Shown: positions 31,683-40,846, numbered from the stretch's first letter. The stretch: 64,000 nt of DNA from JAPPLB01 sp965206655 (GCA_965206655.1 CBDBKC010000010.1:1-64000), one strand, 5' to 3'. Numbers and translations: made by a program. The notes: generated by a model from the letters alone, not told the origin.

Positions 31683-31716
31683 TAAGACGCAACGGCCCAA
31701 ATCACTAGGGGTTTTG
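31683..31716 (-). pseudogene. cdd: Cytidine deaminase, small 5' fragment
   Basis: If the IS630 is removed and one TA kept, the minus-strand frame reads KTPSDLGRCVL-SPPEARHLKASG, joining to the 3' fragment without a frame break. It aligns in style with the helix before the deaminase domain of E. coli Cdd (ALLTGEQVSSLK). Beyond 31716 the sequence looks like the end of an IS6-type element, so the native N-terminus is probably lost. An ATG at 31751 is in frame but may belong to that element. Confidence 0.5.
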
Positions 31717-32098
31717 GGCGCTGTTGCATGATTCAATCCCGGCGCGGGCATTGTCAAGTTAACGGCGCGAAGGTGGTTTTGCCCTGAAGGTCGTCCGAGG
31801 TTCTTCCCTCTCAGCAGGCACAGGTTGCCGTCTTCCAGTCAGTCAAAGCTCGCTCCCGGAGGAGTCGATGATGGATCGCTTTTAGATGATGACGTGCCAG
31901 TCGGAACAGGTTGTGAATCGGGCCGTGGACTGAGAGAAATCGTTGAACCTGTGCCGCTGATTTGAAGCGCCGCATTTGCCGTTCTTGCTCCCGCGTGTGC
32001 TGGTGGGAGACTTCAGCCCGGTTGTTTTCGTACTGCCCGGTTCGGTGGGTGACCGATGGAAACACCTCTCGGTGCGCAGCCGGATAGGTTCGCAGCTT
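31717..32098 (-). mobile_element. IS6-family element remnant (transposase C-terminus)
   Basis: The minus-strand frame ending at 31811 reads NNRAEVSHQHTREQERQMRR and continues RFKSAAQVQRFLSVHGPIHNLF, the conserved C-terminal part of IS6/IS26-type transposases. Only about 95 codons remain (from AKLRTYPAAHREV at about 32098). The upstream catalytic part is missing where the IS5 element starts. Leftward, GGCGCTGTTGCA at 31717-31728 resembles an IS6-family end. No matching second end was found, so this is a decayed copy truncated by the neighbouring insertion. Confidence 0.75.
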
Positions 32099-33207
32099 GG
32101 CGTTGGTGCATGAATCGGCCTCGGCTCCCAAGTAACCGTGGCTCGCGGTTTCGATCCATCATGGAGATCGAGGGCAACGTCATGGCCGCACGGAAGTCAA
32201 GCCGAGTCAACCGCAAGTACAAGACGAAATACAGAACCCGCAACTGGAGGGAGTACGAGCATGGTCTCAGGAGCCGCGGTGACGTCACGATCTGGCTGAG
32301 CGAGCAGGCGATCGCCGCTTGGACGCCAGCCAAGAGCGGCCTGCGCGGAGGCCAGCGGCGGTACTCGAACCTGGCGATCTTAACCGCATTGACACTGCGG
32401 GTCCTCTACCGCCTGCCGCTGCGCCAGACGGAAGGTTTCTTGGACTCGCTGCTCAGCTTGATGGGCCTCCACCTCAAGGCCCCCGACCACACCACACTCT
32501 CGCGCCGGAACCAGACCGTTGAGGTACCACCGCTGACCCGAGCCCACGACGGCCCGATCCACCTGATTGTCGATTCCACGGGGCTCAAGATCCTGGGTTC
32601 CGGTGAATGGAATGCGCACAAGTACAAGGCATCGAAGAAACGCCGGGACTGGCGCAAGCTGCACATCGGCGTGGATGAGGAAGGGTTCATTGTGGCGGCC
32701 GAGCTGACGGCGAGCAGCGGGGACGATGCCTCCACCCTGCCTGATTTTGCTCGACCAGATCGAGGTTCCCATCTCGCGTTTCACGGCGGACGGGCCGTAC
32801 GACCATAGGTCGGTCTACGATCGGGTCGGCGCGGCCGGTACAAAGGCTGTTGTGATCGTGATTCCCCCGCGTCGGTGTGCGGTGTCAACGGCATCAAGGG
32901 ACGGCCCGTGGGCGCAGCGAGAAGCGGTTCTTGAGAGGATTCATCAGGTCGGACGACGAGAGTGGCACAAGGAGTCGGGCTACCGACAGCAGGCGCGGGT
33001 TGAGAACGGGTTCTTCCGATACAAGTCAATGCTCGGCAGCGGGCTGAAGGCGAGGAACAGCAAGGCGCAAAGGAGAGAGGCCACGATCGGATGCCACATC
33101 CTTAACCGGATGATTGAGCTCGGCAGGCCGAAGTCCTACGCCGTGGTGTCGTGATGAGGTTGGGAAAGCGGCCTCATTCGCGCTGGAACCGATTCATGCA
33201 CCAACGC
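32099..33207 (+). mobile_element. IS5-family insertion sequence, 1109 bp, transposase frameshifted
   Basis: The 20-bp inverted repeat GGCGTTGGTGCATGAATCGG at 32099-32118 is exactly inverted at 33188-33207. No target duplication is visible in the flanks. The transposase inside has one frameshift. The left end lies inside the IS6-type transposase remnant, so this element inserted later and the rest of the IS6 copy was lost. Confidence 0.85.
32161..33154 (+). pseudogene. IS5-family transposase, single-base frameshift
   Basis: Frame one starts at ATG 32161 (or 32182, MAARKSSRVNRKYKTKYRTRNW) and contains the first catalytic Asp (IHLIVDSTGLKILG). It runs out of frame after DDASTLPD. The rest continues one base on, with the second Asp in RFTADGPYDHRSVYD and the Glu in QARVENGFFRYKSMLG. 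The join is at the run TTTT at 32745-32748, where GATTTGCTC would keep the frame (PDLLDQIEVPI). The change is a +1 insertion. It does not resemble the -1 slippery sites of two-ORF IS5 elements, so the copy is probably dead. Confidence 0.85.
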
Positions 33208-33618
33208 CCCACGTCGGCGATGGTCGGCGGGCATTCCAGGAGTCCAGTGACAGCACGACGGTTCCCGCACGAGTTCTGCTCGTGGACGGACCGACGGCGT
33301 TGATGGAGACTGTTGTCGATGCATCACGTGGTCTGGTAATCGCCGAGATGCCCCCGAGTGGGGCGCCACCAACAGGCACCTGATCGTTGGAACAGGCGGT
33401 GCGGCAACAATTGTAGTCGTCTTCCTTCTGACAAGAGCGCTCAGCGATCTTACCGAACACTGTGTGTCGAAATCTCGTTGGATCTCTCAGAAGAAAACTC
33501 GTCTGACACTCTGCGCAACAATGCTCGCGGACAATCTCGGGTGCATTGCACGTCTACAAAATCGTCTACAGTAGGTTTAGGGAGGGCACCAAAAAGAGCC
33601 GTAAGTTATTGAAAACAT
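33208..33618. other. Intergenic stretch, no gene recognised
   Basis: About 410 bases between the right end of the IS5 element and tRNA-Val. Short open frames on both strands have no recognisable domain. It could be remnant DNA deleted together with the missing half of the IS6 element. No hairpin with a T-run was seen. Confidence 0.6.
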
Positions 33619-33695
33619 TGGTGGGCGCGCCCAGACTCGAACTGGGGACCTCCTGCGTGTGAAGCAGGCGCTCTAACCAACTGAGCTACGCGCCC
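33619..33695 (-). tRNA. tRNA-Val (anticodon CAC)
   Basis: The cloverleaf is complete on the minus strand: acceptor GGGCGCG...CGCGCCC, D-arm AGCTCAGTTGGTTAGAGC, anticodon stem CCTGC/GCAGG with loop TTCACAC (anticodon CAC, reads GUG) and T-arm TTCGAGT. Discriminator A and an encoded CCA follow (33619-33621). It is downstream of truB on the same strand and borders the IS island, as tRNA genes often do. Confidence 0.96.
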
Positions 33696-33784
33696 TCCGG
33701 GAAAGGTACCTACTGATTCTAAAGCAACTTTGGACCTGACGACACGGCATCCTCCACTATGTGCTTCCGCCACCATTTCACCGG

Positions 33785-34675
33785 CTAGAACACAACGATA
33801 GGGTGATACACCAAGGGCATTCTCGCTTCGGCGATAGCTACGAGCTTGCCGTCGCGATCGATCGCTTTGATGCGCTCGGATCCTTTGCCCCCTCCGAAGG
33901 CCGATACACGGAAATCGCGGCCATGGGCAATGCGCGCCGCCGTGATCTCGTCGACCCGTTCAACCGGCATTTCCGGCAGCACGCATTCGGGCGTCATTAA
34001 CGCCTCCTCGAGCCGGTCTCCCGCCCGGAGCACCGTCAGCTCCTCCACGGTATGGGCCTGATCGAGCGTGAATTCACCCATCGCGGTGCGCCGCAAACTT
34101 TCAACGTGCGCGCCGACTTTGACACTACGCCCCAACTCGTGCGCCAGTGAACGTACATACGTTCCCGCCGAGCAACGTACACTGACCCGTGCGCAAGGCC
34201 CCTCAACGCCCAGCAGCGCGAATTCGTAGACTTCCACTTCCACCGGCTCAAGTTCGACGGGCTGATTCTTGCGGGCAAGTTTGTAGGCCGGGACGCCATC
34301 GATCTTCTTGGCCGAAATCGACGGCGGTGTTTGTAGAAACTTTCCCCGGAACTGATCGAGAAGCGGCTCCAACTTGTCGACCGTCAGGTCGATGTCCGCG
34401 GGCTCGCTCGTCGCCTTACCTTCCTGGTCATAAGTGTCCGTCGCGAACCCGAAGCGGATCACCGCTTCATAGGCGCGGTCGTGGTTCAAGAAAAATCGTG
34501 AAAGCCGCGTAGCCCGGCCGATGACCAGCGGTAAGACGCCGGTGCCTAGGGGGTCAAGCGTACCCAGATGTCCGACGCGCTTGGTGCCGCTGAGTTTGCG
34601 AAGCTTCTGGACCGCGTCGTGAGAGGAGATCCCGGCAGGTTTATCGAGAATGATGATGCCGTCCACAGCCGTCAT
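33785..34675 (-). CDS. truB: tRNA pseudouridine-55 synthase
   Basis: Isomerises U55 in the T-loop of tRNAs. The family start IIILDKPAGISSHDAVQKLRK is followed by the catalytic Asp motif GHLGTLDPLGTGVLPL. PPSISAKKIDGVPAYKLAR and SAGTYVRSLAHELG are further TruB signatures, and a PUA-like C-terminal region follows. Length, 296 residues, is normal. The gene is about 100 bases after the P-loop gene and upstream of tRNA-Val on the same strand. Confidence 0.96.
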   Translation of the reverse strand: MTAVDGIIILDKPAGISSHDAVQKLRKLSGTKRVGHLGTLDPLGTGVLPLVIGRATRLSRFFLNHDRAYEAVIRFGFATDTYDQEGKATSEPADIDLTVDKLEPLLDQFRGKFLQTPPSISAKKIDGVPAYKLARKNQPVELEPVEVEVYEFALLGVEGPCARVSVRCSAGTYVRSLAHELGRSVKVGAHVESLRRTAMGEFTLDQAHTVEELTVLRAGDRLEEALMTPECVLPEMPVERVDEITAARIAHGRDFRVSAFGGGKGSERIKAIDRDGKLVAIAEARMPLVYHPIVVF

Positions 34676-34777
34676 TGTAGCCGGGTGTTTCGACGACCCA
34701 TCGCCTTCCGGTCTTTCGCGAAAGGGCGAAGTACGGCGGAACCCAACAAGAAAGGCGGGAGCGTGGCCGCCAGAGAG

Positions 34778-35386
34778 TCAGCGCAGATGAGAAGCAGTGA
34801 ATTCAGCGATATCCGTCGAGCAATAGCTGGGCGGCTCGACCTCGAAAACCTCGTGCCTGTCAAAGATCGAAGCGTCAATCCCCTCCCAAGCCGGCGCGGC
34901 ATCGGGCCGAGAGCGAACAACGAGCGCATCGGCCCGGTCGAGGAAAAAACGCGAGCTGGCCTTGAAGTCGCTGACGGCGAAATCCAGCAAGGGGAGATAA
35001 AGGTCGGGAGTCATGTGGCCGAGAATACTGTTCGATTCAATCAGCACATGAGACCGGCCGGCCAGCATCTTCCGCAAAGCCGGAACCACCTCTGCAAGTT
35101 CGCCGACCCGAGTTCGCACCCAGTAGGCTTCGCGCGCTCCGGCGCGAAGGAGTCGTGACGTGTCGGAGTCGCCGGCCCTGTCTTCTTCCCGCGTGATGGC
35201 GTAGGGGTGGTCAGGATCCGCCGGCGCGCAGTCGCAAGGCCGGCCGTCGCTGGAGCAAACGTCATGACCGAATTGGGTGACCTTGACCGCCGTCCAATCT
35301 AGCTGATGAAGCGATGAGATCAATCCGGCGGCCAGCGATGTCTTGCCGATGTTGCGGCTGTGTCCGCCAATGACGACAAGTTTCAT
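34778..35386 (-). CDS. MobB-like P-loop NTPase of unknown role
   Basis: The Walker A loop GGHSRNIGKTSL is at residues 7-18, as in MobB/CobQ-like small GTPases. The protein has a compact Cys cluster, C44, C51 and C53, in DVCSSDGRPCDCAP, which is not a MobB feature and could hold a metal. A middle segment SHVLIESNSILGHMTPDLYLPLLD resembles the Walker B/substrate region of this group. Its start overlaps the lpxD stop by four bases, so it is co-translated with a lipid A gene, an unusual partner. No molybdopterin genes are near. Function unknown. Confidence 0.7.
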   Translation of the reverse strand: MKLVVIGGHSRNIGKTSLAAGLISSLHQLDWTAVKVTQFGHDVCSSDGRPCDCAPADPDHPYAITREEDRAGDSDTSRLLRAGAREAYWVRTRVGELAEVVPALRKMLAGRSHVLIESNSILGHMTPDLYLPLLDFAVSDFKASSRFFLDRADALVVRSRPDAAPAWEGIDASIFDRHEVFEVEPPSYCSTDIAEFTASHLR

Positions 35387-36408
35387 TTCGGCTCACCATC
35401 CCGTGCCCGAGCGCGAAGCTCGCGCAAGTCACGCATTACTTGCGGTAGACGCCCCACCGCCGCCAGCCCTTTGAGGTACTGCCGAAGCGGCCGTGCAGGC
35501 GTTCCCCAATAAGGATCGCCGGCCGGCACCACTTTGTGCGGTAGAACGCCGCACCCGGAACCCAGGATGGCGCCCGCCTCGATTCGCACCTTGTCCCCTA
35601 CGCCCACCTGGCCTCCGATCAGCGCGTTGTCGCCGACGACGCAGCCACCGGAGAGTCCCGTCTGCGCGGCGATGACGACATGCTTCCCGATCGTACAGTT
35701 GTGTGCGATGTGAACCATATTGTCGAGTTTCGATCCCTCGCCGATCTCAGTCACGCTGAGTGCCGCCCGGTCGACGCAGCTATTGGCCCCGATCTCTACG
35801 TTGTTGCCGATGCGGACCGAACCCAGTTGGGGGAACTTCTCGTGTCCCGACGCGTCGAGTTCATAGCCGAACCCGTCGGCCCCCAGCACGCACCCGGAAT
35901 GCAGGATCACCCCGTCACCGATCTCGACGCCGTGATAGATCACGACCCGAGGATGAAGCCAACACTCGCTTCCGATCGTGGCGCCACGGCCGATCGACAC
36001 CCCTGCTTCGATCACGGTTCCGGCACCGATACGAACCGCGTCAGCGACTGTCACATGCGGGCCGATCGAGATGCCGGCGCCCAACGTAGCCGTTTCCGCG
36101 ATTACGGCTGTGGGATGGATGCCCGCGGCCGGCCGGTCAGGGGGATGGAGGATCTGAAGCACCCGCGCAAACGCCTTGCGGGGCTTCGGAACGCGAATGA
36201 CCGTACGGCCGTTGAGCACGGGGGCGTCCTCGGCGATCAATAGGCAGCCGGCTTCCGACTCCGCGGCCATCCGCAAAGCCTCGTTTCCCGCGACGAATGC
36301 GATTTCATCGCCAAGCGCCGAACGAAGATCGTTAGCTTCGCTGATTTCTCGGTCTGGATCGCCCTCGAGACGCCCCCGCAGCAACTCCGCTACTTCGCCC
36401 GCTCTCAT
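35383..36408 (-). CDS. lpxD: UDP-3-O-acylglucosamine N-acyltransferase
   Basis: Third step of lipid A synthesis: adds the N-linked acyl chain. The N-terminal LpxD domain (IAFVAGNEALRMAAESEAGCLLI) precedes a left-handed beta helix of hexapeptide repeats. The catalytic-His region GADGFGYELDASGHEKFPQLG is intact, as is NMVHIAHNCTIGKHVVIAAQTG. Length, 341 residues, is typical. It is the first gene of a minus-strand unit lpxD, MobB-like, truB. A 100-base gap separates it from the divergent nuclease gene. Confidence 0.96.
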   Translation of the reverse strand: MRAGEVAELLRGRLEGDPDREISEANDLRSALGDEIAFVAGNEALRMAAESEAGCLLIAEDAPVLNGRTVIRVPKPRKAFARVLQILHPPDRPAAGIHPTAVIAETATLGAGISIGPHVTVADAVRIGAGTVIEAGVSIGRGATIGSECWLHPRVVIYHGVEIGDGVILHSGCVLGADGFGYELDASGHEKFPQLGSVRIGNNVEIGANSCVDRAALSVTEIGEGSKLDNMVHIAHNCTIGKHVVIAAQTGLSGGCVVGDNALIGGQVGVGDKVRIEAGAILGSGCGVLPHKVVPAGDPYWGTPARPLRQYLKGLAAVGRLPQVMRDLRELRARARDGEPK

Positions 36409-36508
36409 CGGTCTGCTTGACTTCTCCGGCGCGGCCGGGCTCTCTCAGCGAACGCCCACTTGGGCGGCGCGCTTTCAATTCCAGCGGCCTCCCTAGTATC
36501 GTACAAGT

Positions 36509-37324
36509 ATGTGCAGAAATCGGATTGCCCGAACGGCCCTGCGGGTGGGTTGTGCTTTGTTCCTGTTAGGGGCCGTGCCGCTTCCGGCGTGGTCGTGGGG
36601 CCCGGCAGGGCATCGCATCGTGGCGAAGATCGCCGAGAAGCGTTTGCACCCGCAAGCACGGAACCGCTTTCAACTTCTAGCAGGCAGGGGAGCGGCGCTG
36701 GACTTGGTGGCCAACTGGGCGGACGAGATTCGAGAGCAGCGTCCGGAATCCGCGCCTTGGCACTACATTAATGTCTCTCCCGACGCTACTAAACTTGACC
36801 TCAAGCGCGACTGTCCCGGCGGTCACTGCCTACCACTGAAAGTACGTGAGTTTCAGGGTCTTGTCCGCCTCGGGATGAGGAAGCAGGAAGAGCGTCTCGA
36901 TGCTCTACGCTACCTTGTCCACCTCATGGGCGATCTGCATCAGCCCCTGCACGTCGGCTACGAGCGGGACCGCGGGGGCAACGACATACGGGTCATCGTG
37001 GGAGGCGAGGAATCAAGCCTTCACTCCTACTGGGACTCGAAGCTGCTCGACGGGAATATCGATGACGAGGAGGCTTTCGTCACCCAGTTGCTCGCGGACA
37101 TCAGCCCGGCGGATGAGAAGAAGTGGCGGCGAGGCCATCTGAAGGACTGGACGTGGGAATCGCGTCAACTGGCCGTCGAGGCCGCCTATGGCGAATTGCC
37201 CGACGGCGAGCCTAAAACTCTTGACGGCGAGTACGCCAAGCAGGCTTGGAAAATGACCAAAGAGCAACTCACCAAGGCAGGCGTGCGGCTTGCCGTCATC
37301 ATGAACGAGATGTGGGGTTACTGA
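36509..37324 (+). CDS. Secreted S1/P1-type zinc nuclease
   Basis: Single-strand nuclease/3'-nucleotidase family with three zinc ions. Residues 1-29 form a signal peptide that would expose Trp30 as the new N-terminus, which is itself a Zn ligand. The other ligands are visible: H35 in WGPAGHRIV, D in LVANWADEIR, H in PWHYINV, and His/Asp in YLVHLMGDLHQPLHVGYERDRGGND and SLHSYWDSKLLD. Length, 271 residues, is normal. It probably acts in the periplasm or outside the cell to scavenge nucleotides. It lies 41 bases upstream of lpxA, same strand. Confidence 0.92.
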   Translation: MCRNRIARTALRVGCALFLLGAVPLPAWSWGPAGHRIVAKIAEKRLHPQARNRFQLLAGRGAALDLVANWADEIREQRPESAPWHYINVSPDATKLDLKRDCPGGHCLPLKVREFQGLVRLGMRKQEERLDALRYLVHLMGDLHQPLHVGYERDRGGNDIRVIVGGEESSLHSYWDSKLLDGNIDDEEAFVTQLLADISPADEKKWRRGHLKDWTWESRQLAVEAAYGELPDGEPKTLDGEYAKQAWKMTKEQLTKAGVRLAVIMNEMWGY

Positions 37325-37365
37325 CCCGAGCTCGCTTTCCACGCCGGTCGCTATCATACGAACTC

Positions 37366-38154
37366 ATGGCCGTCCATCCTTCGGCTCAAATCGCATCATC
37401 CGCCAAGATTTCTCCGGGCGCCGAGGTCGGACCGGGCGTTACAATCGGTGACTTTTGCGTCGTGGAAGACGAGGTCGTGATCGGCGCGAATACACGGCTC
37501 GAGCCCCATGTCATGGTCAAGCGCTGGACGACGCTCGGCGCCGACAACAAGATCTCGGCGGGAACCGTGCTGGGAACCGATCCGCTGGACAAGTCCTTTG
37601 GCGGTGTACGCAGCTACCTGCGGATCGGCAACGGCAACACAATCCGCGAGCACTACACGATCAGCCGCGGTACCGAACCGGATTCCATCACCGAGATCGG
37701 TGACAACAACTACATCATGACCTCGGGCCACATTGCTCATAACTGCAAAGTCGGGTCGAACAACGTGATTTGCAGTTGCGCCTTGATCGCCGGGTACGTC
37801 GAGATTGAGGATTGGGCCTTCATATCGGGCGGTGTCGGCGTGCAACAGTACTCGCGCATCGGCAGCATGGTCATGATCGCCGGTAACTCAGGCGTGAACG
37901 TCGATGCATCCCCGTATTTCCTCTACGCCGGTTTCCGCATCGAGCCCAAAGGAGTCAACGTCGTCGGCCTCCGCCGGGCCGGCCTCGACACCGAGCAGAT
38001 TCGGACCCTCAAGAGGGCCTTTCGAATCCTGTTCCGGGATTCGCTCCCGCTTGATGACGCTCTCCAGCGTATCCAGAAAGAGTTGCCGAGCGAACACACA
38101 GAACACCTGATCGAATTCGTGCGAAGTTCAAAGCGAGGTATTTGCCGCCGCTAG
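37366..38154 (+). CDS. lpxA: UDP-N-acetylglucosamine O-acyltransferase
   Basis: First step of lipid A synthesis: acylation of UDP-GlcNAc at O-3. I use ATG 37366 (MAVHPSAQI). The open frame upstream to 37246 overlaps the nuclease gene. A left-handed beta helix is followed by the catalytic His in TSGHIAHNCKVGSNNVI, then YFLYAGFRIEPKGVNVVGLRR and the helical C-terminus (LKRAFRILFR...). Length, 262 residues, equals that of E. coli LpxA. Together with lpxD it shows an LPS-bearing outer membrane. Confidence 0.96.
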   Translation: MAVHPSAQIASSAKISPGAEVGPGVTIGDFCVVEDEVVIGANTRLEPHVMVKRWTTLGADNKISAGTVLGTDPLDKSFGGVRSYLRIGNGNTIREHYTISRGTEPDSITEIGDNNYIMTSGHIAHNCKVGSNNVICSCALIAGYVEIEDWAFISGGVGVQQYSRIGSMVMIAGNSGVNVDASPYFLYAGFRIEPKGVNVVGLRRAGLDTEQIRTLKRAFRILFRDSLPLDDALQRIQKELPSEHTEHLIEFVRSSKRGICRR

Positions 38155-38202
38155 CCGGCTTGCCCTCGCTAGCAGCAACATAACCTACCAGTGGAGTGAC
38201 GG

Positions 38203-40287
38203 ATGCCGACCCTCTTCCCCAAAGTAGCCAAAACCTGTTTCACCTTGATCCTTCTGCTCGCGATCGCGGGTATGTCGGCGAGCGCCGACGAAGGTATGTG
38301 GCCCTTCAACCATCTTCCCCGAGAGCAGATCAAGAAGTTGCACGGCGTCGACCTCGATGCGAAATTCGCCGACCGTTTGCAGCGCGCTTCCGTTCGCTTC
38401 AATAACGGCGGCTCGGCATCCTTTGTCTCACCCAACGGTCTCGTGATGACGAATCATCACGTCGCTTCCGATTGCATCAAGAAGCTGAGTTCGAAAGAGA
38501 AGGACTACATCCAGGACGGCTTCTACGCCGCCGAGGAATCCGCTGAACTCAAGTGCCCCGACCTCGAGATCAACGTCCTGATCAGCATTGAGACGGTCAC
38601 CGATCGCATCAACGCCAAGGTCACCGAGGGCATGGAGGAGAAGGACCGTTTCGAAGCACAACGTGCCGCGACCGCCGAGGTCGAGAAAGAATGCAAGGAC
38701 AAAACGGGGATGCGTTGTGACGTGGTCAAACTCTATGAAGGCGGCATCTTCGATCTTTACCGCTATCAACGCTACACCGACGTCCGACTCGCCTTCGCAC
38801 CGGAGTTCCTGGCGGCGTTCTTCGGCGGTGATCCCGACAACTTCACCTACCCCCGCTACTGCATGGATGTTTCGTTCCTGCGGGTTTACGAAGAAGGGAA
38901 GCCGATCGAATCCCCCGCCTACCTGCCGTGGAGCAAGGCCGGCGCCTCGGCCAACGAGGTTGTATTTGTTTCAGGACACCCCGGGCGCACAAATCGCCTG
39001 ATGACCGAGGCGCAACTCCGTTTCGAAGCACAGCAGCGCATCCCGTTCATGCTCGATTGGCTCCACGGCATGGCCAAGGCGTTGCGCGCTTTCGGCGAAA
39101 GGGACGAAGAATCAGCTCGCCTCGCGCGCGACGAATTATTCCGCATCGACAACAGCATCAAGGCCTACACAGGCATGCACGGCGGCTTGAAAGACCCGAA
39201 CCTGTTAGCCGCCAAGGCAAACGCCGAGAGAAAACTCCGCGCCTCTATTAAGAGCGATCCCGAGAAACAGAAACAGTTTGGGGCCGCATGGGATCAAATC
39301 GCGTCCGCCCAAAAAGTGAAACGCGAGATCTACACCGAGCATCGCCTCCTGGGGAGCATGGGCTTCTACTCGCGCTACGTTACGATCGCGCGCCATCTTT
39401 ACCGGCTGTCCGAAGAGCTGCCGAAGCCGAATACGGAGCGCCTCCCGGAATACAACGAGGCCGGGCTGGAGTCCCTCTATCAGCAAATCTACTCCCCGGC
39501 GCCGATCTACGATGACGCCGAGATCGTCAAGCTCACCCAATCGCTCACGTTCCTGAGCGACCGGTTGGGAAAGCAGCATCCCGTCGTGAAGAAAGTTCTC
39601 GGTGACCGTGGCCCCGAAGCAGCCGCGCGAGCCCTCATCACAGGCACGAAGCTCAAGGATGTCGATTTCCGCAAACAGTTGAGCGCCGATCAAGCCAAGA
39701 AAGCCGGCGTGTCCGACGACCCGATGATTGAGCTCATTCGAAGCATCGATAAGCAAGACCGCAAGCTGCGTAAGCAATACGAAGACGAAGTCGAGGCCAT
39801 CGAAGACGCCCACGGCTCACGTATCGCTCAGGCACAGTTCGCGGCGCTCGGCACGGACGCGTATCCCGACGCGACCTTCACGCTGCGATTGGCGATCGGA
39901 ACGGTCAAGTCCTATCAGGAAGCCGGAAAGACCATTGCCCCGTTCACAAAGTTCGGGGGATTGTACGAGAAGGCCACCGGCAAAGATCCCTACATCCTTC
40001 CGGAAAGCTACAAGGCCCGCAAAAACGAGGCCGATCTCGGCGCCCCTTACAACCTCGTTTCAACGAACGACATAACGGGAGGCAATTCCGGCAGTCCTCT
40101 CGTCAACAAGCGAGCGGAAGTTGTGGGCATCATCTTTGATGGCAACATCCAATCCCTGCCCAACAACTTCCTCTACTCGGAAACACAAGCGCGAGCCGTC
40201 AGTGTCGATTCGCGCGGCATTATGGAAGCGCTTAAGAACGTCTATCAAGCCAAGCGAGTCGTGCGGGAGTTACGGCCGAACCCGTAA
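38203..40287 (+). CDS. S46-family dipeptidyl-peptidase (DPP7/DPP11-like)
   Basis: Exported serine peptidase that removes dipeptides from the N-terminus of oligopeptides. ATG 38203 has GGAG upstream and a signal peptide (FTLILLLAIAGMSASA). The triad is visible: His in NGLVMTNHHVASDC, Ser in NDITGGNSGSPLVNKRAE. The Asp is probably in the conserved YRYQRYTDVRLAFAPE region. DGNIQSLPNNFLY is a family hallmark. The residue before GGNSGSP, which separates DPP11 (Asp/Glu preference) from DPP7, cannot be assigned without alignment. Length, 694 residues, fits. Monocistronic. Confidence 0.93.
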   Translation: MPTLFPKVAKTCFTLILLLAIAGMSASADEGMWPFNHLPREQIKKLHGVDLDAKFADRLQRASVRFNNGGSASFVSPNGLVMTNHHVASDCIKKLSSKEKDYIQDGFYAAEESAELKCPDLEINVLISIETVTDRINAKVTEGMEEKDRFEAQRAATAEVEKECKDKTGMRCDVVKLYEGGIFDLYRYQRYTDVRLAFAPEFLAAFFGGDPDNFTYPRYCMDVSFLRVYEEGKPIESPAYLPWSKAGASANEVVFVSGHPGRTNRLMTEAQLRFEAQQRIPFMLDWLHGMAKALRAFGERDEESARLARDELFRIDNSIKAYTGMHGGLKDPNLLAAKANAERKLRASIKSDPEKQKQFGAAWDQIASAQKVKREIYTEHRLLGSMGFYSRYVTIARHLYRLSEELPKPNTERLPEYNEAGLESLYQQIYSPAPIYDDAEIVKLTQSLTFLSDRLGKQHPVVKKVLGDRGPEAAARALITGTKLKDVDFRKQLSADQAKKAGVSDDPMIELIRSIDKQDRKLRKQYEDEVEAIEDAHGSRIAQAQFAALGTDAYPDATFTLRLAIGTVKSYQEAGKTIAPFTKFGGLYEKATGKDPYILPESYKARKNEADLGAPYNLVSTNDITGGNSGSPLVNKRAEVVGIIFDGNIQSLPNNFLYSETQARAVSVDSRGIMEALKNVYQAKRVVRELRPNP

Positions 40288-40344
40288 GCTTACTGTACTT
40301 GCTCACGCGAACCCAGCGGCCTTCCTAAGCGAAGAGCACTGGCG

Positions 40345-40815
40345 TTAACTTCGGTCTCGTTTTGACAGCCGGTACGCCCGCCGCTCTCCCGCCTCCTCGT
40401 AACGCCGCTTCTCTTCTTCGCTTTCCGGAGTTACAGGTGGAACCGGCACGGGTTTCCGCTCCCGGTCCACAGCTACGAAGGTCAGGTAGGCGGAGGCGAC
40501 ATGGCGGACTTCGGCCGTTCTCAAATCCTCGGCGAAAACCTTCACGCCTACTTCCATCGACGTTCGGAATGCCCGGTTGACGGCTGCGCGCAAAACGACG
40601 AGGTTGCCGATGTATACCGGCTCACGAAAATCCATATGGTCGAAGGCCGCCGTTACGCAAAAACAGCGGCTATGCCGCGCGGCGGCCAGCGCCCCGGCGA
40701 TGTCGACCAGGTGCATGATCTTTCCGCCGAGCAAAGTATTCAGGCCATTCGCGTCATTGGGGAGCGCCAGTTCCGAAAGCTCCGAATAGGATTCACGAAC
40801 AAATTTCCCTTCCAT
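40345..40815 (-). CDS. Hotdog-fold acyl-CoA thioesterase (YciA/BACH-like)
   Basis: 156 residues. NANGLNTLLGGKIMHLVDIAGALAAARHSR is the hotdog helix/loop region. AAFDHMDFREPVYIGNLVVLRAAVNRAFRTSMEVGVKVFAEDL is the second half of the fold. The Asn/Asp-rich loop (LPNDANGLNTLLGG) matches acyl-CoA hydrolases of the YciA group. It would hydrolyse acyl-CoA to free acid and CoA in the cytoplasm. The charged C-terminal 35 residues are a variable tail. It lies 31 bases downstream of the Cys-rich gene, so the two may be cotranscribed. Confidence 0.85.
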   Translation of the reverse strand: MEGKFVRESYSELSELALPNDANGLNTLLGGKIMHLVDIAGALAAARHSRCFCVTAAFDHMDFREPVYIGNLVVLRAAVNRAFRTSMEVGVKVFAEDLRTAEVRHVASAYLTFVAVDRERKPVPVPPVTPESEEEKRRYEEAGERRAYRLSKRDRS

Positions 40816-40846
40816 GGATTCCTTGTCTCTGCTTTCTGTCGGCGAG

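Noticed and set aside
31717..31751. ATG at 31751 as the native cdd start
   Set aside because: It is in frame, but GGCGCTGTTGCA at 31717 resembles an IS6-type end, so the upstream codons probably do not belong to cdd.
32745..32748. Programmed frameshift in the IS5-type transposase
   Set aside because: The required shift is +1 at TTTT, not the -1 A-rich slip known for two-ORF IS5 elements. A plain insertion explains it better.
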